A stretch of DNA of 64,000 bases, from positions 124,001-188,000 of the forward strand of contig CAVPRU010000014.1 in NCBI GenBank assembly GCA_963707875.1, written 5' to 3'. Below are positions 55,314 through 64,000 of the stretch, piece by piece (the first letter of the stretch is position 1; every line of letters begins with the position of its first letter). Made by a program: the position numbers and the translations under genes. This stretch comes from SZUA-320 sp963707875 (lineage in GTDB: Bacteria; Gemmatimonadota; Gemmatimonadetes; Gemmatimonadales; GWC2-71-9). The notes beneath the pieces are model-generated. The model saw only the letters and a list, made by a program, of their open reading frames with translations, was not told the origin of the DNA and ran no database searches.

Positions 55314-56597
55314 TCAGGCGGGCGGGGCGAGGAACTCCACGCCCAGGTACGGCACCAGCGCGGCAGGAACCCGCACCCGGCCGTCCGCCAACTGATGGGT
55401 CTCCAGCAGGGCGGCGATGACTCGCGGAAAGGCGAGTGCCGAGGCGTTGAGGGTGTGCACGAACTCGAGTTTGGCCCCGACCGATGGGCGGAACCGGATG
55501 TTGGCGCGCCGGGCCTGGAAGTCGGTGAAGGTGCTCGAGCTCGAGACCTCGAGCCACGCCTCGACGCCCGGAGCCCAGGCCTCGAGGTCGAAAGTCCGGG
55601 CCGAGGCGAATCCGGTATCCCCGGCGGCCAGCTCCAGCACCCGGTAGGGCAGTTCCAGCCGCTGAAGCACGGTTTCGGCCTGCTGCGTCAACAGGGCATG
55701 CTCCTCGTCCGAACGCGCGGGGTCGACCAAGCGGACGAGTTCCACCTTGTCGAACTGATGGACCCGGATCAAACCCCGGGTGTCCTTGCCATGCGCCCCG
55801 GCTTCGCGCCTGAAACATGGGGTCCAGGCGGTGTAGCTGACTGGCAACTCCGCAGCGTCCAGAATCTCGTCGCGCCGGAAGTTGGTGACGGGAACCTCCG
55901 CGGTCGGAATCAGATACAGCCCGTCGATCGGGACCTGGTACAACTCATCGGCGAACTTGGGCAGGTTCCCTGTGCCGGTGGCCGTGGTTCTGTTGACCAG
56001 ATAGGGTGGGCTGAGCTCGAGGTAGCCATGCTCGCGGGTGTGGAGGTCGAGCATGAAGTTGGACAGGGAACGGATCAGCCGGGCCCCGACCCCGGTAAAC
56101 ACGGGGAACCCGGAACCGGCGATCTTGGCGCCCCGGGGAAGGTCGAACACCTGAAGCCGGTCCCCCAGTTCCCAATGCGGCAGCGCGGGGAAGTCGAACT
56201 TGGGAATGTCCCCCCACGACCGGACGACCCGATTGGCCGAGGCGTCGCCATCGGGGGATGCCGGGTGGGGAAGGTTCGGGAGGGCGATGACGAGGCCGTC
56301 AATCTCTGCGTCCACCTCGCGAAGCAGGGCGTCGAGGGACCTGACCCTGTCCCCGGAGACCTTGAGGTCGGCCAGCAGGTCGTCCGCCGACTCCTTCGCC
56401 TTCTTCCGACGAGCCACTTCTTCCGAAGCGGTGTTGCGCTCGGCCTTCAGCCGCTCGGTCTCCACCAGGAGTTCCCGCCGGCGGACATCGAGTTCCAGGA
56501 CCCGCTCCACCTGGCCGACCAGCGACGGGTCGAGCCGGCGACCGAGCGCCGCCCGAACCCCGTCGGGGTCCTGCCGGATGCGCTTGACGTCCAGCAC
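55314..56597 (-). CDS. serS: Seryl-tRNA synthetase
   Basis: 427 residues: N-terminal two-helix coiled-coil arm that reads the long variable arm of tRNA-Ser (and tRNA-Sec) at residues of about 25-110, then the class II core with TPCFRREAGAHGKDTRGLIR (motif 2) and a motif 3 region with ALAFPRVIAALLETHQL. Length is typical. SerRS also charges the tRNA-Sec found at 32395-32492. 5 bp from pcrA. Confidence 0.96.
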   Translation of the reverse strand: MLDVKRIRQDPDGVRAALGRRLDPSLVGQVERVLELDVRRRELLVETERLKAERNTASEEVARRKKAKESADDLLADLKVSGDRVRSLDALLREVDAEIDGLVIALPNLPHPASPDGDASANRVVRSWGDIPKFDFPALPHWELGDRLQVFDLPRGAKIAGSGFPVFTGVGARLIRSLSNFMLDLHTREHGYLELSPPYLVNRTTATGTGNLPKFADELYQVPIDGLYLIPTAEVPVTNFRRDEILDAAELPVSYTAWTPCFRREAGAHGKDTRGLIRVHQFDKVELVRLVDPARSDEEHALLTQQAETVLQRLELPYRVLELAAGDTGFASARTFDLEAWAPGVEAWLEVSSSSTFTDFQARRANIRFRPSVGAKLEFVHTLNASALAFPRVIAALLETHQLADGRVRVPAALVPYLGVEFLAPPA

Positions 56598-56598
56598 G

Positions 56599-57156
56599 TC
56601 AGCGGGTGGGAAGGCCCGGCTCGAGGCCCTTGTAGCCGCAATTCAGATTGACCAGGACCCGGAACGTCATGGAACGGGCCTGATCATCGATCGCGAGGAC
56701 CTCGAGCTTGGCGTAGGTGGGGGTCCCGAGGTAGCAGGACGACACCGCGCGAGCCCGCAGATAGAAGCTCTCGCCGACGGTGGCATGCACGGTATCCACC
56801 GAGTTGTAACCGCTATTCTCGGCGAAGGTGATCGCGTCGAAAGCCAAGAGGGTGTGGAGCAGTCCCGGACTGAGGCTCCTCGAGCCTGCCTGACCGATCG
56901 CCTGGGCCGGCAGGAGGACCGCCTGGGTTCCCCGAATGTCGAAGCCGAAGTCCGCATTGTTGGTCTGATCCAGACGCACCACCCGGAACTCGGTTGCCGC
57001 GTACCCACTCGGGCGCCAGACCTCGGTACCCGAGAGGGCGTAGACCGTCACCGTGTCGACCCGGTTCTGGAAATTGGCGGGCGGCAACTGGTTGGGGTCG
57101 CCACAGGCCAAGAGACCAAAAACGGCCAGACCGGCCGGGAGAAAAATCAGTCGCAT
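56599..57156 (-). CDS. Predicted lipoprotein, unknown
   Basis: 185 residues from ATG 57156 (MRLIFLPAGLAVFGLLACGD) with a clear lipobox LLAC. The mature part is strand-rich: VDTVTVYALSGTEVWRPSGY, then FRVVRLDQTNNADFGFDIRG, and has a pair of cysteines near the end. Not recognised. The start at 57192 has no advantage. Last gene of the minus-strand run with serS, with the plus-strand roadblock gene diverging 85 bp away. Confidence 0.7.
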   Translation of the reverse strand: MRLIFLPAGLAVFGLLACGDPNQLPPANFQNRVDTVTVYALSGTEVWRPSGYAATEFRVVRLDQTNNADFGFDIRGTQAVLLPAQAIGQAGSRSLSPGLLHTLLAFDAITFAENSGYNSVDTVHATVGESFYLRARAVSSCYLGTPTYAKLEVLAIDDQARSMTFRVLVNLNCGYKGLEPGLPTR

Positions 57157-57206
57157 CGGCGGAAGCTTAAGAGCCACGCCGAAGGGGGTCAACCCACCGA
57201 TTTTTC

Positions 57207-57235
57207 TTGACTTCGCCCATGGCGGACCCTACGTT
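57207..57235 (+). promoter_or_regulatory. Promoter of the roadblock-manC operon, probably leaderless
   Basis: TTGACT (57207-57212), 17-nt spacer, TACGTT (57230-57235). The GTG start follows after 6 nt, so the mRNA should have no leader. Second example of this arrangement in the window. Confidence 0.6.
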
Positions 57236-57241
57236 GCGGCC

Positions 57242-57589
57242 GTGCTTCGCCGACTCGTGGACGGACTCTCAGCCCGGCCGGAAATCACCGGGGTCGCCGT
57301 CATCAGCGGCGAGGGCCTGGTCATCCAGCAAGCCCTGGGTCCGGAAGCCGACCCCGATGCCCTGGCCGCCCTGGCCATGACCCTCGGCCGGCACGGTTCC
57401 GAGCTCGGCGAATCGGTGGGGTTGGGGACGCTCCAGACCCTGGTTCTCGAGTTTGAGGATGGTCCCGCCCTGATGACCCGCTACCGCGATGACACCGCCC
57501 TGGTTCTCCTCGCCCGCCCGGAGGCCGACCTCGGCGAACTGCTGTATCTGCTCCGCCGCCAGCGCGGGGCGATCAACGACCTGCTCTGA
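57242..57589 (+). CDS. Roadblock/LC7-domain protein
   Basis: 115 residues from GTG 57242 (translated VLRRLVDGLSARPEITGVAV). It is one roadblock/LC7 domain: ITGVAVISGEGLVIQQALG, then LGTLQTLVLEFEDGPALMTR, as in MglB-like GTPase-activating or scaffold proteins. No Ras-like partner GTPase is adjacent. It lies 11 bp upstream of the mannose-1-phosphate guanylyltransferase gene and is likely co-transcribed; any link with surface polysaccharide or polarity is inference. The open frame from 57053 lies in another gene. Confidence 0.8.
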   Translation: MLRRLVDGLSARPEITGVAVISGEGLVIQQALGPEADPDALAALAMTLGRHGSELGESVGLGTLQTLVLEFEDGPALMTRYRDDTALVLLARPEADLGELLYLLRRQRGAINDLL

Positions 57590-57600
57590 CGGACGAACCC

Positions 57601-58629
57601 ATGGAATGGGTCGTGATCCTCGCCGGCGGTTCGGGCAGCCGCTTCTGGCCCCTCAGCACGCCCAGCCATCCGAAACAACTGCTGCCGTTGGCCGGCCCCA
57701 CCCCGACCGCCCTCGGTGCCGTCCAGGCGATAGCGTCGATCGTCCCGCGAGACCGCATTCTGGTGGTCACCAGCGAGGCCCTGGCGGGGCCCCTCCAGCG
57801 GGAGCTCAAGCTCCCCCAGGCCAATGTCCTGGTGGAGCCGAGGGCCGCCTCGACCGCCCCGGCCCTGGTCTGGGCCACCCACGAGGTCCAGCGACGGGAT
57901 GCCGGCGGGGTGGTGCTCTCGATGCACGCCGACTGGCTGCTGCGGGACCCAGCCCGCTTCGCTGCCGCTGCCAGGCAGGCTCTGGCCACCGCGGCATCCT
58001 CCGACTTCTTGGTCACCACCGGCGTGATTCCGACTCGGGCAGAACCCGGCTACGGTTATATCGTGCCCGGGGAGCCGCTGGAGGCCCCCGCCCGGCGGGT
58101 TGCCCGATTTACCGAGAAGCCGAGCCGGGAAGAGGCCGAGCGGCTGATCTCCCGGGGGGCGCTCTGGAACAGCGGGCTGTTCGCCTGGAAGGCTGCCAGG
58201 CTACTGGCCGAAGTGGCGGCCCACACCCCGGAACTTGCCCCAGCCCTGCGGCATCTCGACGGCGGCCAGGTCGCCCGGTTCTTTGCCGAGGTCACGCCCA
58301 TCGCCATCGACACCGGGTTGCTGGAGCGGAGCGACCGCGTGGCGGTCATCCCGGCCGACTTTCCGTGGGATGACGTCGGCACCTGGGACGCCCTGGGACG
58401 AGTTCGGGAGCGGGATTCGTCCGGCAACGCGACCCATGGGCCGGCCCATCTGGTGGACGCAACCGGCTGTGTGGTCTGGAGCAGTCGGAGCCCGATCGTG
58501 GTGGCGGGGGTCAAGGATCTGGTGGTCGTGGAGGCCAACGGACGGATTCTGGTGATGCACCGTTCCCGAACGGGGGACCTCAAGCACGTGCTGGAGCAGC
58601 TTCCTCCCGAAGTGAGAGATGTCGAGTGA
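57601..58629 (+). CDS. manC: Mannose-1-phosphate guanylyltransferase
   Basis: 342 residues. Nucleotidyltransferase motif ILAGGSGSRFWPLSTPSHPK with the activating Lys in PKQLLPL; further FTEKPSREEAERLI and ALWNSGLFAWK, then PADFPWDDVGTWDAL. It makes GDP-mannose for glycans. It lacks the C-terminal isomerase domain of long ManC/AlgA, so it is the short form. It overlaps the next gene (ATGA-type at 58626). Confidence 0.9.
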   Translation: MEWVVILAGGSGSRFWPLSTPSHPKQLLPLAGPTPTALGAVQAIASIVPRDRILVVTSEALAGPLQRELKLPQANVLVEPRAASTAPALVWATHEVQRRDAGGVVLSMHADWLLRDPARFAAAARQALATAASSDFLVTTGVIPTRAEPGYGYIVPGEPLEAPARRVARFTEKPSREEAERLISRGALWNSGLFAWKAARLLAEVAAHTPELAPALRHLDGGQVARFFAEVTPIAIDTGLLERSDRVAVIPADFPWDDVGTWDALGRVRERDSSGNATHGPAHLVDATGCVVWSSRSPIVVAGVKDLVVVEANGRILVMHRSRTGDLKHVLEQLPPEVRDVE

Positions 58630-59795
58630 CGCCATTCTACCTCCTTGAACCGTCCGACAAGACCGGAGCCTGGGCCCCGTTTGCCGGGGTGCGTCCGGTG
58701 GCCGAACTGCGGGCCGGGGTCTGGCTGGTCCGCGAGCGGTGGGAGGCGTCGGTTGGCCGCCCGGCGACGGCAGTGGTGTCAGATGCGCTCGCCGGCTTCG
58801 TAGATGTCGGAACCGTGCCGGTCGTCGGGGAGGACGTCGTCCTTGGTCCTGCGCTGGTGGTCCGTTCGGACTTCCTCCCGGCCCGGACCGCGATCGTCAT
58901 CCCCGAGGGGACCCGCACCCTGATGTGCGACGGCGCCGTGGTCGGCTTCGTCCTAGCCAAGAGCGAGTCGCTTGCCTCGGCCCAGACCGATGGCCTGGCG
59001 TGCGAGGTGGCCGGTCGCTGGCTGGCCGGCACCTGCGACCTCCTCATGGCGGTGGAGGAACTGCTCCCCGCGGACTGTGAGGAGTTCACTCTCGCCGACT
59101 CCGACCCGGTCCCGGAAGGCGCCATCGTCTTCGGCAACCCTGGGCGCCTGGTCTCGCTGGGTGCCCGGGTGGAACCCGGCGTGGTGTTTGACCTCCGGGC
59201 AGGCGCGGTCGTGCTGGCCGAGGGCTCGGAAGTGCGGTCTGGCACTCGCCTGGAAGGGCCGGTCTATGTCGGACCCGAAACCGTGGTTTTCGGTGGGAGG
59301 ATCCGGGGATCGTCTTTCGGACCCCAATGCCGGATCCATGGCGAAGTCTCCGCCAGCGTCTTCATCGGTTACGCCAACAAGAGCCATGACGGCTTTCTCG
59401 GCCATTCGGTGGTGGGCCCGTGGGTAAATCTCGGCGCCGGCACCATCACGTCCAATCTCAAGAACACCTATGGCCCGGTCCGGCTGGACCTCCCCCAGGG
59501 CCGGATGGAAACGGGCCGGACGTTCGTCGGCAGCCTGATCGGGGATCACGCGAAGACCGCCATCGGCACCACCCTGGCGACCGGCTCGGTCATCGGCGCG
59601 GGAGCCAATGTGTTCGGCCCGGGGGACGTCCCACGCTTCGTGCCACCCTTTGCCTGGGGATCCTCAGGTGTCGAGCGACTGAACGTGACCGGCTTTGTCC
59701 AGATCGCCCGGCGGGTCATGCCCCGCCGCGGCATCGAGGTGACCCCCGCCATCGAAGCCAGCCTCCGGAGTCTGCACGCCCGCCTGGCGCCATGA
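58626..59795 (+). CDS. GlmU-like nucleotidyltransferase/acyltransferase (alternative GlmU family)
   Basis: 389 residues. The N-terminal domain is a divergent nucleotidyltransferase without the usual GxGTRM loop. The C-terminal half is a left-handed beta-helix acetyltransferase (GARVEPGVVFDLRAGAVVLA, then GEVSASVFIGYANKSHDGFL, GPWVNLGAGTITSNLKNTYG). This matches the alternative GlmU-like family (TIGR03991 type) seen in Bacteroidetes and Gemmatimonadota, thought to act on UDP-GlcNAc precursors; activity is not proven. It overlaps manC and the next gene, so three sugar/hydrolase genes form one operon. Confidence 0.82.
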   Translation: MTPFYLLEPSDKTGAWAPFAGVRPVAELRAGVWLVRERWEASVGRPATAVVSDALAGFVDVGTVPVVGEDVVLGPALVVRSDFLPARTAIVIPEGTRTLMCDGAVVGFVLAKSESLASAQTDGLACEVAGRWLAGTCDLLMAVEELLPADCEEFTLADSDPVPEGAIVFGNPGRLVSLGARVEPGVVFDLRAGAVVLAEGSEVRSGTRLEGPVYVGPETVVFGGRIRGSSFGPQCRIHGEVSASVFIGYANKSHDGFLGHSVVGPWVNLGAGTITSNLKNTYGPVRLDLPQGRMETGRTFVGSLIGDHAKTAIGTTLATGSVIGAGANVFGPGDVPRFVPPFAWGSSGVERLNVTGFVQIARRVMPRRGIEVTPAIEASLRSLHARLAP

Positions 59796-60640
59796 TCCGG
59801 TTGCACGTGCTGGGCTCGGGCTCCAAGGGGAACGCGTTCGCGGTCACCTCGACCTCCGGCACTCTGCTCATCGAAGCCGGCTTCAGCACCAGATCGATGG
59901 TCAAGCGGCTCGAGCTCGCCGAGGTTGAGCCGTCATCGGTCCGGGGCATCGTGCTGACCCACGAGCACGGGGACCATGCGCGCGGGGGTATCGCCCTGGC
60001 GGACCGACTCGGGGTCCCGGTGGCCTGCTCGCCCGGCACCTGGAGGGCACTCCACCGGGGCGAGGCCGCCGGGCCATTCCAGCCGCTGAGCACCGTTCGG
60101 CCGACCGCACTGTCCGACTTTCTGGTGCACGCCCAGCCCACCACCCATGATGCCGCCCAACCGCTGGCCGTGGCCATCGAGGTGGCCGGGGTGCGGGTGG
60201 GGTTTGTGATGGACATCGGGCGCCCCACCACTGCGGTGCGGTACCTCATCAGCGGCTGTCACGCGGTGGTGGTGGAGAGCAACTACGATGAGCTGCTGCT
60301 GCGGACCGGGGCGTATCCGGCGTCGGTGCAGGCCCGGATCGCCGGATCTCAGGGACACCTCTCCAACCGGGCGGCCGCCGACCTGCTGAGCGAGATGTGC
60401 CATCCCGGCCTCTCGGCGGTCGTCCTGGCCCACCTGAGTCAACAGAGCAACACCAGGGAGCGGGCCCGGGAGACGATCGAAACCGCGCTCCGCGCCCGAG
60501 CCTTCAAGGGAACGGTCTGGGTGGCCGATCAGGACGAGCCGCTTCCGCCGATCGAGGTAGCGGCCGCACCCCGTCCAGACCAGGGAGAACTCCGGCTGCT
60601 GTGGGACCGGGAACCGGCGGTCGAGCCCCGGGGAGGTTGA
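59792..60640 (+). CDS. MBL-fold metallo-hydrolase, YycJ/WalJ-like
   Basis: 282 residues from ATG 59792 (ATGA overlap). Metallo-beta-lactamase fold: VLGSGSKGNAFAVTS, LTHEHGDHARGG with the HxHxDH motif, VMDIGRPTTAV and VVLAHLSQQSNT. This is the branch of YycJ/WalJ proteins, suspected 5'-exonucleases linked to DNA repair. The open frame from 59420 lies in the previous gene. Confidence 0.85.
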   Translation: MIRLHVLGSGSKGNAFAVTSTSGTLLIEAGFSTRSMVKRLELAEVEPSSVRGIVLTHEHGDHARGGIALADRLGVPVACSPGTWRALHRGEAAGPFQPLSTVRPTALSDFLVHAQPTTHDAAQPLAVAIEVAGVRVGFVMDIGRPTTAVRYLISGCHAVVVESNYDELLLRTGAYPASVQARIAGSQGHLSNRAAADLLSEMCHPGLSAVVLAHLSQQSNTRERARETIETALRARAFKGTVWVADQDEPLPPIEVAAAPRPDQGELRLLWDREPAVEPRGG

Positions 60641-60683
60641 GAACCCGGAAGGTCGTGTCCTTTCACCCGCCAGTGGAGCCCAT

Positions 60684-61229
60684 ATGCCAACGACACCCCC
60701 CGTCCCCTCGACGGCCTCGTCCCGCCACTTCCTCCGGTTCCACACTCCGCACGTTCATCTTCATTCTGTCTTCGGCGATGACTGGTTCGCCCTCAGGGCC
60801 GAGGGGTTCGCCCGGTGGTTCGGAACCCCGCGCTTTCTGGTGGGGCAGACCATGGCGGTGGCCACCTGGATCGTGTTGAATGCCACGGGGGTGATTGGGT
60901 TCGACCTGTATCCGTTCATCCTCCTCAACCTGGCCTTCAGCCTTCAGGCCGCCTACGCGGCGCCACTCATCCTGCTGGCCCAGACCCGGCAGGCGGAGCG
61001 GGACAAAGTCCACACGGCTGCGGACGCAGAGCATCGGGAACAGCTGGCCACGGCGGCGGTGGAACGGATGGCGGTCGCGGAGCAGCAGACGCACCAGCTG
61101 TTGCAGCTCCTGGAGCAGAACACCGCGTTGACCAGTCTGACGAAGGAGTTGAGTCAGCGGATCGAGGCCCTTACCCTCGAGGTCCATACCAGGGTGGTCC
61201 GGGGCTCCATCGCCCCCGGCCCAGCGTAG
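60684..61229 (+). CDS. DUF1003 membrane protein
   Basis: 181 residues. DUF1003 core: TATWIVLNATGVIGFDLYPF-type (here AVATWIVLNATGVIGFDLYP), then FILLNLAFSLQAAYAAPLIL and AQTRQAERDK. Two membrane helices followed by a long charged helix (EHREQLATAAVERMAVAEQQ, then coiled coil). Function unknown. It stands 43 bp after the MBL gene. Confidence 0.85.
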   Translation: MPTTPPVPSTASSRHFLRFHTPHVHLHSVFGDDWFALRAEGFARWFGTPRFLVGQTMAVATWIVLNATGVIGFDLYPFILLNLAFSLQAAYAAPLILLAQTRQAERDKVHTAADAEHREQLATAAVERMAVAEQQTHQLLQLLEQNTALTSLTKELSQRIEALTLEVHTRVVRGSIAPGPA

Positions 61230-61236
61230 CCACCGG

Positions 61237-61620
61237 CTATCGCCGGAGCGGCGGTTCGTTGTCGGGATCCGGGGGAACCGGGACCCCCTGCGGGCGGGGT
61301 GAGGGCGGCCCCACGCGGGTCAGGTTGACCGGATCGGGGAGGTCCGAGCCGGAGAGGGTCAGCCTGTTGCCCCGGACCCGGACTTTGTAGGTCTCCCACA
61401 TCCCGCCCACCGCGATCATGATCTGGCGCTCCCGGTCGATCAGCCGCCACCGGGCATGCTCGTCCCCCCAGCTGGCGCTCGAGTCGGACCGGATGATGAC
61501 TTCGCGGGGTCCCTTGGTCTTGACGTTGGCGTCGGTGACCCGCCAGGTGCCGATGAGATCGGTCCCCTGCCAGCCAAGCACCGCGACAACGATGATCCCC
61601 AGCAATCCAGTCTTGAGCAC
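61237..61620 (-). CDS. Small secreted protein, unknown
   Basis: 127 residues with a short signal-like N-terminus (MLKTGLLGIIVVAVLGWQG), then a lipocalin-like strand-rich domain (TDLIGTWRVTDANVKTKGPR, then AVGGMWETYKVRVRGNRLTL) and a Pro-rich tail. The GTW and RGNxLTL pattern is common in small lipocalin-type or DUF proteins that hold a repeated sheet. Function unknown. Convergent with the DUF1003 gene. Confidence 0.6.
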   Translation of the reverse strand: MLKTGLLGIIVVAVLGWQGTDLIGTWRVTDANVKTKGPREVIIRSDSSASWGDEHARWRLIDRERQIMIAVGGMWETYKVRVRGNRLTLSGSDLPDPVNLTRVGPPSPRPQGVPVPPDPDNEPPLRR

Positions 61621-61657
61621 TCCACTCGCTCCTCAGGTGTCTTGAGCAATATAGCGA

Positions 61658-61684
61658 AAGCGCCCCAGCAACACCGGGGCGCTT
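61658..61684 (-). terminator. Terminator after groEL
   Basis: Stem AAGCGCCCC / GGGGCGCTT, 9-nt loop, about 30 bp after the groEL stop, with a short T-run on the minus strand. Nearly symmetric, so it could also act from the other side. Confidence 0.7.
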
Positions 61685-61715
61685 CCCTGACAGCGATCGG
61701 CTTGGCCGCTGCCGA

Positions 61716-63353
<1,638 letters not shown>

Positions 63354-63382
63354 ACGATCTGCTCCTGTCGGTTACAGTAAGC

Positions 63383-63703
63383 TCAGCCAATCTTGGCGAG
63401 CACGTCAGACGCCTTGATGATCACCACTTCGTCACCGTTCTCGAGCGTGAACGGCGTCCCGCTGTACTTCCCGTAGATGACCCGGTTTCCGACCGCGACT
63501 TCCATCGCGATCCGCTCCCCCTTGTTCGTCATCCGGCCGGGGCCCACCGCGATGACCTCACCCTGGGTCGGCTTCTCCTTGGCCGTGTCGGGGATGTACA
63601 GCCCGCCCCGCATGCTGGCGGTTTCTTCATCGGGCATGATGACGACCCGATCCTCCAGCGGGTTGATCTTGACCTTCGACTTTGGCTTCGTGGCACTGGA
63701 CAT
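63383..63703 (-). CDS. groES: Co-chaperonin GroES
   Basis: 106 residues; the heptameric lid of GroEL. Recognised by INPLEDRVVIMPDEE, the mobile loop MRGGLYIPDTAKEKPTQGEV, VIAVGPGRMTNKG and the C-terminal VIIKASDVLAKIG. The first 12 residues (SSATKPKSKVK) extend the usual start. First gene of the heat-shock operon. Confidence 0.97.
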   Translation of the reverse strand: MSSATKPKSKVKINPLEDRVVIMPDEETASMRGGLYIPDTAKEKPTQGEVIAVGPGRMTNKGERIAMEVAVGNRVIYGKYSGTPFTLENGDEVVIIKASDVLAKIG

Positions 63704-63748
63704 AGGAACTCCCTCAGACTGAAGTGTAACTTGTTGTGGGACAAGAAA

Positions 63749-63775
63749 TTGGCACTCTTAGCAGGTGAGTGCCAG
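63749..63775. promoter_or_regulatory. CIRCE operator (HrcA binding site) of groESL
   Basis: TTGGCACTC, 9 nt, GAGTGCCAG: an inverted repeat close to the CIRCE consensus TTAGCACTC-N9-GAGTGCTAA. It lies 45 bp upstream of groES and overlaps the -10 region, so repression by HrcA is expected. Confidence 0.85.
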
Positions 63776-63786
63776 AACTGATTCAA
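63758..63786 (-). promoter_or_regulatory. groESL promoter
   Basis: Minus strand TTGAAT (63786-63781), 17-nt spacer, TGCTAA (63763-63758). The -10 box is inside the CIRCE spacer. The -10 is a modest match. Confidence 0.6.
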
Positions 63787-63940
63787 TAATAACCCCCTCC
63801 TGGCAAAGATCCAAGCCGGATTCCTGGGTTGGTCTGGGGGCTGGCAAAGCAACTGAGGGGCCGCTGAAAACTGCCGGGATGGCAGAAAGCCCGGCGGAGG
63901 AATCCAGCCCCGTGGCAGAGGACCTGCCTAAGGAGACGAA

Positions 63941-64000
63941 ATGACCCGCCGAGTTCCGACCCAGCGCGTGATCCACCACCTGGCGGCCGGATCGCTGGAA
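63941..64000 (+). CDS. Start of an unidentified plus-strand gene (cut by window edge)
   Basis: ATG at 63941 with AAGGAG 5 nt upstream opens a frame to the window end: MTRRVPTQRVIHHLAAGSLE (20 residues). Too short to identify. It is divergent from groESL. Confidence 0.55.
   Translation, partial: MTRRVPTQRVIHHLAAGSLE

Noticed and set aside
55308..55818. Longer start for pcrA
   Set aside because: The extension lies within serS in another frame; MDWLGSLNPTQ at 55308 is the family start.

Overview
The window is about 64 kb of high-GC bacterial chromosome. It carries one complete ribosomal RNA operon and mostly housekeeping genes in tight, overlapping operons (ATGA, GTGA and TGATG junctions; frequent GTG starts). 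The gene set points to a Gram-negative, lipid-A-type bacterium: LpxH-like hydrolase, LptE-like lipoprotein, heptose adenylyltransferase, SecDF, GatCAB, selC and a CIRCE-controlled groESL. Together with the alternative GlmU-like protein and the roadblock protein, this most resembles Gemmatimonadota or a neighbouring phylum. That placement is inference; the 16S gene at 9777-11305 would settle it.

Layout, left to right. (1) 1-6.3 kb, minus strand: lysS (cut by the window edge), prfB with its programmed +1 frameshift, a zinc-ribbon protein, a GGDEF protein, an unusual Clp-N / Ca2+:H+ exchanger fusion, a Trm112-like protein and era. (2) 6.4-11.5 kb, minus strand: 16S-23S-5S operon with promoter, boxA sites and terminator, and no spacer tRNA. 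(3) 11.8-14.1 kb: homogentisate and 4-hydroxyphenylpyruvate dioxygenases (tyrosine catabolism). (4) 14.275-24.375 kb: an integrated mobile element bounded by a perfect 39-bp direct repeat in tRNA-Arg(TCT). (5) 24.4-35.4 kb: ATP-grasp protein, tRNA-Pro, aldolase/rdgB/rph/rfaE2, envelope lipoproteins, ybgC, lpxH, murI, selC, ridA, fhs and tatD. (6) 35.4-44.5 kb: secF-secD-ribF-truB-rbfA-infB-ylxQ-nusA on the minus strand. (7) 44.8-49.9 kb: lipoprotein, pgeF, murA, two plus-strand envelope genes and a desulfurase-like PLP enzyme. (8) 49.9-57.2 kb: gatB-gatA-gatC-pcrA-serS-lipoprotein, minus strand, with a 1-base frameshift in pcrA. (9) 57.2-61.2 kb, plus strand: roadblock protein, manC-like, GlmU-like, MBL-fold hydrolase and DUF1003 protein. 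(10) 61.2-64 kb: small secreted protein, groEL, groES, CIRCE, and the first codons of a plus-strand gene.

The most interesting region is the 10.1-kb element. It encodes a tyrosine integrase, two plus-strand HTH regulators, a Nu1-like small-terminase candidate, a RepA-like (AAA_25) ATPase with an iteron-like GTGCC cluster in its 3' end, and an HK97-type major capsid protein. I see no portal, large terminase, protease or tail gene. It therefore looks like a capsid-carrying phage satellite or a much reduced prophage. Its attR-proximal end has lower GC and holds an HNH endonuclease, a frameshifted PLD-like protein and small membrane proteins, which are candidate cargo or defence genes. The attachment core is the 5' half of the tRNA rather than the usual 3' end, so insertion separated the tRNA gene from its original upstream region.

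Apart from prfB, single-base frameshifts interrupt pcrA (core), the element ATPase and the PLD-like gene, and perhaps one small membrane protein. All need one base skipped (+1), which fits either insertion-type sequencing errors or real decay.
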